The notes beneath the pieces were generated by a model. That model saw nothing but the letters and a program-made list of their open reading frames with translations. It ran no database searches and was not told the origin of the DNA. DNA of 64,000 bases from contig CALXOL010000009.1 of NCBI GenBank assembly GCA_944390015.1, forward strand, positions 31,213 through 95,212, given 5' to 3'. This stretch comes from an uncultured Spirochaetaceae bacterium (GTDB lineage Bacteria > Spirochaetota > Spirochaetia > Sphaerochaetales > Sphaerochaetaceae). The position numbers and the translations under genes are program-made. This document shows, piece after piece, positions 1 through 8,642 of the stretch; positions within the stretch are counted from its first letter, which is position 1, and the number at the start of each line of letters is the position of its first letter.

Positions 1-1
1 C

Positions 2-955
2 CTGAATAACCTGGCTTCATATTCCCTCCTTTCTAAAAAATACGCTTCTTATTTCGGCTTTACAGACGGCGAGGTCGATTCTCTTCTCTCTGATGTGGGG
101 CTGATGAATAAGAAAGATGTGTTCTTAAATTGGTATGATGGATACCAAATCGGAGGGATTTCAATATTCTCATCTTGGGACGTCATATCTTATGCAAACG
201 ATCTTCAGTCTGATTGCAATACTCTTCCTAGAAACTATTGGGCGAATACAAGTAGTAATAGTATAATCCGTAAGTTCATTGATCTTACAAATGCTTCTAT
301 TGCAGATGAGTATGAAGCACTGATTTCCGGTAATGTAATCTATAAGAGGATATCTGAGAATGTTACATATAATGATCTGTATTCATCTATAGATAATGTG
401 TGGTCTTTGATGTTTGAAACCGGGTATCTGACTTTAGCTGGTGGATATGATGAGAATAATCCATCACCGCTGAGAATTCCAAATGAGGAGATACGGAATC
501 TTTTCATTACTACGGTAAACAGGTGGTTTGAAGATTCCATACGGAAAGAAGACAGGACAAAACTTTTTACCGCTTTGTTCTCGGGCGATGAGTCATCCCT
601 TTCTGAAATGATTTCAGACTATCTTGAAGAGACCATAAGCTATTATGATTATAGTGAGGATTTCTATCATGCTTTCGTTGCAGGTCTTTTCTCTTCAGTG
701 AATTATTATGTCAAATCCAATAGGGAGGCAGGAACGGGCAGATATGATCTTATTGTAGCCGATAGAAAGAACAAGAAGATTGCCATATTGGAATTTAAAG
801 CTGTGAAGAAGGATTCAGAAATAAAGAAGGCATTAAGCCGGGCATTAGTTCAAATCGATGAGAAAGCTTATGATTTTGATTTCAGGCGATATTCTCTTCT
901 GCGGTATGCCGTAGTATTTTATAAAAAAAGTGCGAGTGTCCTGCTAAAGAAATAA
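2..955 (+). CDS. AAA-ATPase-like / PD-(D/E)XK nuclease-like protein, 5'-truncated by window edge
   Basis: The reading frame is open from base 2, so only the C-terminal part is visible. Before the first ATG (95) the translated residues read as family sequence (YFGFTDGEV, then WYDGYQIGG). These match the middle of the AAA-ATPase_like/DUF1703-type proteins that are abundant in spirochaetes and Bacteroidetes. The C-terminal domain carries a PD-(D/E)XK-like core: GRYDLIV supplies the Asp and ILEFKAVK supplies the E-x-K. The complete gene at 5957 is a paralogue with the same order of parts. The cellular role of the family is unknown; nuclease or mobile-element roles have been suggested. The start lies upstream of the window. 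Confidence 0.85.
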   Translation: MNNLASYSLLSKKYASYFGFTDGEVDSLLSDVGLMNKKDVFLNWYDGYQIGGISIFSSWDVISYANDLQSDCNTLPRNYWANTSSNSIIRKFIDLTNASIADEYEALISGNVIYKRISENVTYNDLYSSIDNVWSLMFETGYLTLAGGYDENNPSPLRIPNEEIRNLFITTVNRWFEDSIRKEDRTKLFTALFSGDESSLSEMISDYLEETISYYDYSEDFYHAFVAGLFSSVNYYVKSNREAGTGRYDLIVADRKNKKIAILEFKAVKKDSEIKKALSRALVQIDEKAYDFDFRRYSLLRYAVVFYKKSASVLLKK

Positions 956-1010
956 AAGTAGTTTGATCAATAATGATTTTTTAGAGTGAAATAGGGGTAA
1001 ATCAGGTTAC

Positions 1011-1016
1011 TATAGT
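1011..1016 (+). promoter_or_regulatory. -10 box directly before the SWIM gene
   Basis: TATAGT lies four bases upstream of the ATG at 1021; the overlapping TACTAT lies seven bases upstream. No Shine-Dalgarno sequence is present. The expected start site falls at or next to the ATG, so the mRNA may be leaderless. No convincing -35 box is seen. Confidence 0.45.
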
Positions 1017-1020
1017 AATC

Positions 1021-2640
1021 ATGATTATAAATGATTCATGGCAAGAAGTATTCAGTAACAGGGTATTATCAAAGGGTTATGATTATTACCTTTCAGGCTG
1101 TGTTCGCCATGTAAGAAAGATAGAGTATGGATATGAAGCGAATGTCCGAGGCTCTTATGAATATGATGTTTCCGTAAGTATCAAAGATGGAGAGCTTATT
1201 GATGCTGATTGTACCTGCCCATATTCTGCGGAAGGAAACTTTTGTAAGCATGAAGCAGCTCTTCTTTATTATCTGGAAGATGAAGGGGATGAAGAAACAG
1301 ACGAAGATGGCTCTGCCTCGGATGAAATAATAGAGATATTGAATGCATTAAGTCGCGCTGAGATGAAAAACATTCTTCTTTCCCTTTCTGCTGAGAATCA
1401 AGCTGTAAGAGATAAGCTTTATGGACATAGTAAGAAACTTTTACCCATGCAGAGAAAAGATCTTCTTAGTGAGGCTCGTTCGTATTTTTCATATATGGAT
1501 GATAAAGGGTATTATGATGAAAATAAGATATATAGGGCAATAAGAGATTTTTCAAAATTCTTAGATTCTAAAATTAGACCTCTTCTTGATGATAAGCATT
1601 GGTATTCAGACGTATTCTCTCTTGTTATAGTATTGCTTAAAGAATTTCCAAGTTCTACCTTATATGATTATGGCTGGGACTCGGCTTCCGATTTAGAAAA
1701 TGAATTGGATGATTTGCTCTCTTCATCTTATCTTCAGGCCCCTGATGATATCAGGATCAATATAGAAAAAGAAGCAAGAAGGCTTTATGAAAAGGATTCA
1801 GATTGGATTATTAAGGACTTTCTCATATATACAGTCAAAGATAGAAAACTTGCGGAAAAGAAATTAAAAGCGATAAGAGAAAGAAATGATGAAGAGTGGA
1901 TGCGTCCAGTAGATGATGAACTGGCATTAATGAAAATCCTTGATTACAAAGAAAAAGACATCCTTTCCTGGATGTATGATAATATCGAAAATTACAGAAT
2001 ACAATCTCTTCTTTTCTCACACCTATTGGCTAATGGTAAGTGGAAGGATTGTATTGATGCTTTGCTTCTTTGTAAGAGCAAGTTTGGATTGAATGATGAT
2101 CAGAGTAAGCTATTGAAATCGCTTTATAGAGATCATGATATGTTTGATGATTTGATTGCTTTTCTCAAAGATGAAATATGCAATACCACGCAATACGATT
2201 TAACGAATATAAAGGAACTTAAGACCTTGCTTGATGCAGATGAATGGGCGCAATTCTCTTTTGATTTGAAGAAAAGAGACAGCATATTCAAGATAAAAGG
2301 GGATTATCTGGCATATGTTGAGGATTGGAATGCTTTAATGAAATACATTGAAAACGAAAGGAGTATGCAATCTCTTGATTCAATTAACAGATATGGCGAT
2401 ATTCTTATTCGGCATTTTCCAGAACGTATGCTTACAATCTACGAGAAGGTAGCTGATTCAATTGCTTCGACAATGCATGACAGAGCCGGTTATTCTTATT
2501 ATGTATCATGGTTGAACAGGATGAGAAAAACAGAGGAAGGGAAAAAGAGGGCAGAAGAAAAAGCTCTCCAGATAATAGAGAAGATGTCAAATCGAAGAGC
2601 ATTAAAGGATGAACTTAGAAAAGCTGGATACATATCATAG
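1021..2640 (+). CDS. SWIM zinc-finger protein
   Basis: This 539-aa protein has an N-terminal SWIM zinc finger of the C-x-C-x(n)-C-x-H type: C64, C66, C75 and H77. The rest is a long acidic, Leu/Lys-rich helical region with no recognisable catalytic motif. SWIM domains bind DNA or proteins and often accompany helicases, transposases or conflict-system proteins. The gene leads a run of three same-strand genes: the DUF6429-like gene begins 13 bases downstream with a strong RBS, and the primase-helicase follows. This suggests a shared function, possibly as a DNA-binding partner of the helicase. The ATG at 1021 fits the family N-terminus (W..VFS.RVL.KGY.YY.SG) and has no RBS but a -10 box close upstream. 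The domain call is firm; the function is inferred. Confidence 0.8.
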   Translation: MIINDSWQEVFSNRVLSKGYDYYLSGCVRHVRKIEYGYEANVRGSYEYDVSVSIKDGELIDADCTCPYSAEGNFCKHEAALLYYLEDEGDEETDEDGSASDEIIEILNALSRAEMKNILLSLSAENQAVRDKLYGHSKKLLPMQRKDLLSEARSYFSYMDDKGYYDENKIYRAIRDFSKFLDSKIRPLLDDKHWYSDVFSLVIVLLKEFPSSTLYDYGWDSASDLENELDDLLSSSYLQAPDDIRINIEKEARRLYEKDSDWIIKDFLIYTVKDRKLAEKKLKAIRERNDEEWMRPVDDELALMKILDYKEKDILSWMYDNIENYRIQSLLFSHLLANGKWKDCIDALLLCKSKFGLNDDQSKLLKSLYRDHDMFDDLIAFLKDEICNTTQYDLTNIKELKTLLDADEWAQFSFDLKKRDSIFKIKGDYLAYVEDWNALMKYIENERSMQSLDSINRYGDILIRHFPERMLTIYEKVADSIASTMHDRAGYSYYVSWLNRMRKTEEGKKRAEEKALQIIEKMSNRRALKDELRKAGYIS

Positions 2641-2653
2641 CAGGAGGAAAAAG

Positions 2654-2923
2654 ATGAAAGAAAAGATTACTGCAAAAGACGCAATGAAAGATCTCATATT
2701 GATGTTGATGTATTTATCAAGGATCACGGAAGAGAAAGATTTTCAGAGTGCAAAGGATTTCTATGCGTGGAAAACATATGATTTCGACACTGTGGATGCT
2801 CTTGAAAACGAAGGACTTGTCTACCAGGGAAAGAAATCATGGAAAAGAGTTATTCTTGAAGAGAAGGGAATTGAAAGAGCAAAATTATTACTTGAAAAGT
2901 ATGGAATAGAGGATTGGCATTAA
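2654..2923 (+). CDS. DUF6429-like small protein
   Basis: This is a small 89-aa protein. The start is set at 2654 because AGGAGG at 2642-2647 is correctly spaced; an upstream in-frame start inside the SWIM gene lacks such a site. The pattern LMLMYLSR followed by AWKTYDFD..DALENEGLV and a C-terminal helix (EKGIERAKLLLEKYGI) resembles DUF6429, a winged-helix-like domain of unknown role often found beside phage or defence genes. It sits between the SWIM protein and the primase-helicase in one transcriptional direction. It may be an accessory or regulatory subunit of that cassette. The family assignment is from memory and should be treated as likely, not certain. Confidence 0.65.
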   Translation: MKEKITAKDAMKDLILMLMYLSRITEEKDFQSAKDFYAWKTYDFDTVDALENEGLVYQGKKSWKRVILEEKGIERAKLLLEKYGIEDWH

Positions 2924-2936
2924 AGTCAGAGAAAAG

Positions 2937-2945
2937 TGATATTGT
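2937..2945 (+). promoter_or_regulatory. Extended -10 box before the primase-helicase gene
   Basis: TG-A-TATTGT is an extended -10 element whose last base is six nucleotides before the ATG at 2952. There is no Shine-Dalgarno sequence. TTGGCA at 2914-2919 is a possible but distant (20 bp) -35 box. It fits the leaderless pattern seen elsewhere in the window. Confidence 0.45.
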
Positions 2946-2951
2946 ATCTTT

Positions 2952-5903
2952 ATGAAAGGGGAAAGTACATCTTTATTCATTGATTCCATGTCCCTTAAGG
3001 ATGATGGGGTAGTTCTTAATGAGAACGCATTAAAAGAAAGACTTTTAAAAAACGAAGAAGAGATTAGAAGTCTTTTATTTAGACTAAATGAGCTGAGGAA
3101 AGAGAATAAAGGTCTTAAAGCTCTTGTTAGTGATGATAAAATCCCTCCATTAGCTTTAGAAAAAAGGGAAACTATAGGGGATAGTGCTGCAGACAAGGCC
3201 TCTTTCTTATTATCTTTATTTTCTCCTCGTACAGATGTATATGCTACCCGTAGATATAATAAAGAATTATCAAAGGCATCATATTTCCCCAAATGTTTTA
3301 ATTTCTGGAAGGATGGATGTCTGAGAAAATCAGGTGAAAAAGGTAGGGATACATGTGGTCTCTGCGATTTAAAGAAATATGATGAATTGACATACGAGAA
3401 AATCATAAGAGGTAATTTCCTTAATACTGATGAGAATGGATCTGGTGCGATTGGAGTTTACCCTTTAAAGGATGGTAATGTCACAAGATTTGTCGCAATA
3501 GATCTAGATGAAGGTAAGTGGCAGAGGGATGCTGCATTCATACTTTCAACTGCAAGAAGAGCTGGTATCTCCATGATTGAGGAGAGAAGTTTCAGCGGTA
3601 ATGGTGCTCATCTATGGATTTTATTCTCCGAAGACGTTTCCGCTAAGAATGCTCGTCGCCTTGCTTTTGCTGTTATAGATAAAGCACGAGAGGAACATTC
3701 TGGGATGAGTCTTTCCTCATATGATAGATTGTTTCCTTCTCAGGATTCTCTCTCTGACGGTGGAATTGGTAATCTGATTCTTCTACCTTTGGTTGCTTCT
3801 GCCGCAGTGCGTGGTTCGACGCTTTTCTTAGATGAAGATGGAAATCCTTATCCGCCCGATAAACAACTTGATTATCTAGCTTCTGTACACCGCCATACAG
3901 AGGAAGAATTAAATGATTTGATTTCGACTCTTACTTCATCATATTTAGCTGAAGATAACTTCATACTATCCGATGATGATATTAATCCCGGCTGGAATCG
4001 AAGGATTCCTAAGATTTCTTCGTCCGATATCAACGGAGAATTAATCTTATACTTATCCTCTGGCATAAGTTTTGATAAACTTGTCATGTCTTCTAAAATG
4101 CAGGAGGCGTTAAGGCGTTTTGCTACAATCTCAAATCCTGAATACTATAAAAATCTTTCAAGAGGTGATGGATACACAAAGGTTCCATCTAGAATTCCTC
4201 TTTATGAAGAGAATGAGCGTGTGCTTAAACTTCCACGAGGATTGCTTCAGGGAATAAAGAAACTGCTTGATATGAGAGATATAAAATACAGGATTGAAGA
4301 TCATCGCATATGTAAAACAGGACTGGATGTTTCATTCAACGGCGTATTGAGAATTGAACAGGATGCGGCATTAAAGCAAATGCTGAATAATGATATTGGT
4401 ATCCTTTCAACAGCTACGGGTTTTGGAAAAACAGTCGTTGCGCTCTCTTTGATTGCCTCTCGGAAAGAGAGAGCGATGATTATCGTCAGTTCTGAAGCTT
4501 TGCTTTCTCAATGGGAGGATGCGGCTAATTCGTTTTTGGACATAAGGACAATTCCCAGTGCTGCTAGAAAAAGAAAGGAGTTGAACCCTTCTATAGGTGT
4601 GCTTTCCGGGAGTAAGAAACGTATTTCCAGCGTTGTAGACATAGTAATGTTGCAGAGCCTTGCTTCTGCTATGGAGAGAGGAAATTTTGATTTTGCTCTT
4701 TCCTACGGCATGGTAATTGTTGATGAGTGCCATCATATTGCCGCAGAGAAATCCAGGTTCGTATTAAGCCGTTTGAATGCGAAATACGTGTATGGTCTTT
4801 CTGCAACTGTGAAAAGAAGGGATGGGCTAGAAAGAATTGTATATTCAGAATGTGGAAATATAATTTACTCCTATGATGCTGCTAAGCTTTCATACGAGAG
4901 AGGAATAAAACAGCAGTATATAACACGATTCTTGGGAACCAACATTGCTAAGGTAAACAAATTCACATCATTTTCAATGATCTTGGATGAGCTATCAAAT
5001 GATGAGGAGAGAAACAAGCAGATTGCATCAGATATCGCATCTGCCTATGAAAAAGGACGAAAAATCATTGTTTTTACCAGAAGACTTTCACAGAACAATT
5101 CTATTGGCAATGTTTTAAAGGAATTAATGATTCCACATGTCTTATTAGATGGGGGAAAAAGTAAAAGTATTATAAAAAGAACTTTGTCCGATTTGAGAGT
5201 AAAGTCCAATCCAGAGGTTCTTATTTCAACAGATATGTTACTAGGAGAGGGTGTGGATATTCCGAATCTGGACACTCTTTTTCTCTCTTCCCCATATATG
5301 CAGGAGAGGGTTATTCAACAGTGTGCGGGAAGGTTATCAAGATCTGCAGAAGGGAAAGAATCCACATTGATTTATGATTATGTGGATTATAGAATTCCTC
5401 GGCTCAGCTATATGTACACTAAAAGGTTATCAATTTACAGGAAACTTGGGTTTATTCCATTATCTGATGAGAAGATGCCTTATGAGAAACTTCTATATGA
5501 TGATTCGGATTTCTTGGATTCTCTCCTTTCGGATATCATAAAGGCTACTGATGAAATCATACTTTCCACATCGTTCTTGCTCCCTTCTTTTGTAACGAAA
5601 AAGATATTCAAAGGTCTTTTGGCTAAATCATCTTCTCTTCGTGTGATTCTCTATGGTAGGAGTAACTTGAATGCGAAAATAGAAATTGAGAACGAGAAGC
5701 TTATCAAAGAAAGTGGGATTAATTATGTAAGTGTTGATACTCCCAGAAATTTTGTTGTAATCGATAAATGTATAAGCTGGTATGGTGAAATGAACATACT
5801 GGGACAGAGCAAGGCAAATGGAAATGAGCATAAAAGTATATTACGTATCATCGACTCTGAAACAGCAAAGTGTCTTATTGAAGGCTATGCTGAATTGCTT
5901 TAA
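2952..5903 (+). CDS. TOTE-type conflict protein: AEP primase - SF2 helicase - PLD-like domain
   Basis: This 983-aa multidomain protein has, in order: (1) a coiled coil, about residues 20-60; (2) a TOTE-type archaeo-eukaryotic primase domain, about 95-310. That domain has the family marks YATRRYNK, four Cys (C115, C123, C135, C138) that could bind zinc, the metal-binding D184-L-D186, SGNGAHLW around 215-222 and SYDRLFPSQD at 256-265. (3) An SF2 helicase with Walker A TGFGKT (489-494), DECH (591-594), SAT, and QCAGRLSR near 790. (4) A C-terminal PLD-like domain (about 860-983). In that last domain the usual H-x-K looks replaced (PRNFVVIDK), while the following GEMNIL resembles the family G-S-x-N segment. 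Related proteins are predicted defence or conflict effectors that act on nucleic acid. It is the third gene of the SWIM/DUF6429-like cassette. Domain identities are strong; the role is inferred. Confidence 0.85.
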   Translation: MKGESTSLFIDSMSLKDDGVVLNENALKERLLKNEEEIRSLLFRLNELRKENKGLKALVSDDKIPPLALEKRETIGDSAADKASFLLSLFSPRTDVYATRRYNKELSKASYFPKCFNFWKDGCLRKSGEKGRDTCGLCDLKKYDELTYEKIIRGNFLNTDENGSGAIGVYPLKDGNVTRFVAIDLDEGKWQRDAAFILSTARRAGISMIEERSFSGNGAHLWILFSEDVSAKNARRLAFAVIDKAREEHSGMSLSSYDRLFPSQDSLSDGGIGNLILLPLVASAAVRGSTLFLDEDGNPYPPDKQLDYLASVHRHTEEELNDLISTLTSSYLAEDNFILSDDDINPGWNRRIPKISSSDINGELILYLSSGISFDKLVMSSKMQEALRRFATISNPEYYKNLSRGDGYTKVPSRIPLYEENERVLKLPRGLLQGIKKLLDMRDIKYRIEDHRICKTGLDVSFNGVLRIEQDAALKQMLNNDIGILSTATGFGKTVVALSLIASRKERAMIIVSSEALLSQWEDAANSFLDIRTIPSAARKRKELNPSIGVLSGSKKRISSVVDIVMLQSLASAMERGNFDFALSYGMVIVDECHHIAAEKSRFVLSRLNAKYVYGLSATVKRRDGLERIVYSECGNIIYSYDAAKLSYERGIKQQYITRFLGTNIAKVNKFTSFSMILDELSNDEERNKQIASDIASAYEKGRKIIVFTRRLSQNNSIGNVLKELMIPHVLLDGGKSKSIIKRTLSDLRVKSNPEVLISTDMLLGEGVDIPNLDTLFLSSPYMQERVIQQCAGRLSRSAEGKESTLIYDYVDYRIPRLSYMYTKRLSIYRKLGFIPLSDEKMPYEKLLYDDSDFLDSLLSDIIKATDEIILSTSFLLPSFVTKKIFKGLLAKSSSLRVILYGRSNLNAKIEIENEKLIKESGINYVSVDTPRNFVVIDKCISWYGEMNILGQSKANGNEHKSILRIIDSETAKCLIEGYAELL

Positions 5904-5941
5904 CGAAATAAGATTGAGAGGATTCAAATTTGAATGGAGTT

Positions 5942-5950
5942 TGCTATAAT
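5942..5950 (+). promoter_or_regulatory. Extended -10 promoter, leaderless start
   Basis: TG-C-TATAAT is a consensus extended -10 box ending six bases before the ATG at 5957. TTCAAA at 5923-5928 is a weak -35 box (16-bp spacer). No RBS lies between, so translation probably starts on a leaderless mRNA. Confidence 0.65.
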
Positions 5951-5956
5951 ATTGTT

Positions 5957-7555
5957 ATGAAGAGACAGATATCGACAGCAACATCGGATTTTAGACAGCT
6001 GATAAAAGCGGGATACCTTTACATAGATAAGACAATGTATGTTTATCAGATGGTGAGGGAGAGCCTCCAGAACTACTTCTTCATCTCCCGTCCTAGGCGA
6101 TATGGAAAGAGTCTCTTCTGCTCAACGTTGGAATACCTATTCAAAGGGGAAAAAGATCTTTTCAAAGGACTATATATTGCGGAGAAGACAAGCTACTCGT
6201 TCGAGAAGTACCCCGTGCTGCATTTCAACTTCTCACTTCTAAACACATCATCGTTCGAGTCCTTCCTCTCAGGATTTGAGGACATGATAGCGGAAAAGGC
6301 AAATGAGAATGGAATAGGGCTTGAGAAGAACCTACCATCATACATGCTCATGGAGTTCCTTAAAAAGAGCAAGAAGGAGAGTGTGATAATAATCGACGAG
6401 TTCGACTCCCCTATAATAGATAGTCTTAACGACAGTGAGAAGCTTGAAAGGATAAGGAGCGAATTCTCATCGTTCTACTCCGTGATAAAGAACACAGGTA
6501 GCAAGGTGCGCTTCTTATTCATAACTGGAGTCACGAAGCTCTCGAACATGTCCATCTTCTCCAAGATGAACAACCTTACTGATGTATCGATGAGGGCAGA
6601 GTATGCATCTGCATTCGGATACACTGAAAATGAACTTGCAAAGAATTTCAAGGAGTACATGGAGGACTATCTCTCATCAGATGATTGTCAGTATAAAGAT
6701 AGGGCGGAGTTCCTTTCGGATATAAGGGACTACTACGACGGATACAGATTCTCACCTGATGTGGATGAGAAGGTGTACAATCCAGTGTCTGTCGGAATGT
6801 TCTTCACAAATTCATGCAGGTTCAACAACTACTGGGAACTTACGGGAGTCTCAACTCTTGCTGTCGAAATGGCGAAGAGGTTCAATCTAATAAATTTAAC
6901 AGCCGGTGAGATAATAGTCGGTTTGGAGGCGGTCACAAGCTTCGATATCTCACTACTTGCAGAGAGCACGCTGCGCCTTTCAAGCATCTATGCACTCCTC
7001 TACTATACGGGGTATCTTACGATAAAAGATGGTGACTATGATGCACTTGTACTGCAATTTCCGAACAAGGAGATAGCAAAGACATTTACAGCATCATTAA
7101 TCACAAGATACATGGATCCATCATATGATTTGGGTTCAATAATTCATAGTACCAAAAGGGCATTGGTGAAAGGTGATGTTCCTGCATTTATTTCAAGGCT
7201 TCAGGAATACTACGAGTCATTCCCATATGATCTGCTCGATAAGGATAAAGAGAAGAGCTATCAGCTACTGTTCCATGCGTTCTTTGTAGCTTCTGGCATG
7301 GAAGTAACGGCCGAAGACCATAACCTCAGAGGTAGAGCTGACAATGTGATTAAAACGAAGAGTAACATATATATTTGTGAACTCAAAGTTGATAAGAGTG
7401 CGGACGAAGCTTTAGCTCAAATAAAGGAAAGAAGATACTATGAGAAGTACATTCCATTGTGTAGAAATGAAAACATCAAACTGCACCTTGTAGGAATAAA
7501 CTTCTCATCAGAAAAGAGGGCTATAGAAGATTATAACGAGGAGATAATTCTTTAG
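5957..7555 (+). CDS. AAA-ATPase-like / PD-(D/E)XK nuclease-like protein
   Basis: This complete 532-aa member belongs to the AAA-ATPase_like plus PD-(D/E)XK family. The N-terminus (SDFRQLIKAGYLYIDKT) is typical. A Walker A-like SRPRRYGKS follows at about 44-52, Walker B IIIDEFDSP at about 144-152, then FLFITGVTKLS. The C-terminal PD-(D/E)XK motif has RGRADN near 458 and E-L-K near 475. The start is placed at 5957, not 5930, because the consensus -10 box lies between the two. It is a paralogue of the truncated gene at the window start; the two flank the SWIM/DUF6429-like/TOTE cassette in the same orientation. Its codon use is closer to the core genes than to the AT-rich cassette. The biochemical role is not established. 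Confidence 0.85.
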   Translation: MKRQISTATSDFRQLIKAGYLYIDKTMYVYQMVRESLQNYFFISRPRRYGKSLFCSTLEYLFKGEKDLFKGLYIAEKTSYSFEKYPVLHFNFSLLNTSSFESFLSGFEDMIAEKANENGIGLEKNLPSYMLMEFLKKSKKESVIIIDEFDSPIIDSLNDSEKLERIRSEFSSFYSVIKNTGSKVRFLFITGVTKLSNMSIFSKMNNLTDVSMRAEYASAFGYTENELAKNFKEYMEDYLSSDDCQYKDRAEFLSDIRDYYDGYRFSPDVDEKVYNPVSVGMFFTNSCRFNNYWELTGVSTLAVEMAKRFNLINLTAGEIIVGLEAVTSFDISLLAESTLRLSSIYALLYYTGYLTIKDGDYDALVLQFPNKEIAKTFTASLITRYMDPSYDLGSIIHSTKRALVKGDVPAFISRLQEYYESFPYDLLDKDKEKSYQLLFHAFFVASGMEVTAEDHNLRGRADNVIKTKSNIYICELKVDKSADEALAQIKERRYYEKYIPLCRNENIKLHLVGINFSSEKRAIEDYNEEIIL

Positions 7556-7880
7556 ATTTTTAAGAATTATGTTCTTTGATTTCATCTTCAGATAGGTAAT
7601 GTTAATAAACTTATTGGTATTTGTAATGGTCTTGAATATATAATTAACTGCATCCAGCTCTTATACGGGTATTCCCAGTTATATCCATCATAAACTTTTA
7701 TGGAGTGCATTTGAAAAGGGTTGGGAAATTAGATATAAAGCTCTTCCTGTGTTGTTAGTAAAGGTATGACGTTGGTTACTGGCGAGATTAATTCATTAAC
7801 TATAAATATAGAGGCAAGAGCTTTTGTGTGACTTTTAACCAGCTTAGCTTCGGTATGGTAAAGAGTAAATTGTATTTAGC
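7556..7880. other. Intergenic stretch between convergent genes, nothing recognised
   Basis: About 325 AT-rich bases lie between the 3' ends of the AAA-like gene and the Toprim-like gene. I found no ORF of note, no tRNA, no clear terminator hairpin and no repeat. It is the only convergent gene pair in the window with a real gap, consistent with its accessory location. Confidence 0.6.
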
Positions 7881-8642
7881 TTAATATATAAATTTATCTG
7901 GATGTTTGTTTATTAGGGTAAAGAATGTAGTAGGATTGTAGTCTATAATCAATAGAATGAGTGTATTAAGGACATAAATGTTTTTAGTTGTGCAGTAGTA
8001 GTCCAATTCTTTCTTATATATTTCAGTCCAATCTATTGATAGATACTCTTCTTTTGTCGGGATCCTGTTCTCTCCTGTCATAATATGCCAGGCTTTTTTT
8101 AGGTTATGAACGGCTACTTTTAAATATGTGTTATATCCATATTTCGACAAATCACCTAACGTACTTTCTTGGCTTACTAGTTCTTTATAGCCAATGGGCG
8201 AGGCTATTCTTGTTATATAATTAAAATCTGGAAGAGCTTTCAGATGCCTATAGGATTGCATCATAGGATAGTTGATATATAACTTTCCCATGTCAGAGGA
8301 TTCAATGTAGTAGGATAGCATTCTTTTTACCGTTTCAAAATCTGGGGCATCATGCTGTGCTTCGAAATCAAAAGCAAGAATTATATCGGAAAATTTACCT
8401 GACAATAGCTTCTTTTTGTCAGGGGCAATTTCCATATCGCGTAAAATAAGGGCAATTTCTGTGTTCCCAGAATCAAAGTCCTGGTAATCCTTTCTTAGCT
8501 TTGCTGCCAATGTATGAATTGTCGTGTTATAGGAATAAATTTCATATTTGTCGAGAGGAAATGTCTTTTTCATCATGAGGCGAAGGAATTTAGGCTCATC
8601 AGAGATGCCTTCACATATAAACAGAATTTTTCTTTTATACAT
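7881..8642 (-). CDS. Toprim-like protein of a two-gene ATPase module
   Basis: This 253-aa protein is encoded directly downstream of, and overlapping, the ATPase gene. The start is set at 8642, where ATG overlaps the ATPase stop (ATG..TAA, 8 bases) and a GAGGTGG-like RBS precedes it; an upstream in-frame ATG at 8705 would lie deep inside the ATPase gene. The N-terminus ILFICEGISDEPKF (E11, G12) resembles the Glu-containing strand of Toprim folds. FDFEAQHD (D92, E94, D98) resembles the acidic metal-binding segment. AbiL, RloAB and PARIS systems likewise pair an ATPase with a Toprim- or RloB-like effector that cuts nucleic acid. I cannot assign it to one of these. The role as effector of a defence module is inferred. 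Confidence 0.6.
   Translation of the reverse strand: MYKRKILFICEGISDEPKFLRLMMKKTFPLDKYEIYSYNTTIHTLAAKLRKDYQDFDSGNTEIALILRDMEIAPDKKKLLSGKFSDIILAFDFEAQHDAPDFETVKRMLSYYIESSDMGKLYINYPMMQSYRHLKALPDFNYITRIASPIGYKELVSQESTLGDLSKYGYNTYLKVAVHNLKKAWHIMTGENRIPTKEEYLSIDWTEIYKKELDYYCTTKNIYVLNTLILLIIDYNPTTFFTLINKHPDKFIY

Noticed and set aside
7556..7880. Decayed gene or insertion-sequence remnant
   Set aside because: No reading frame or terminal repeat could be recognised.
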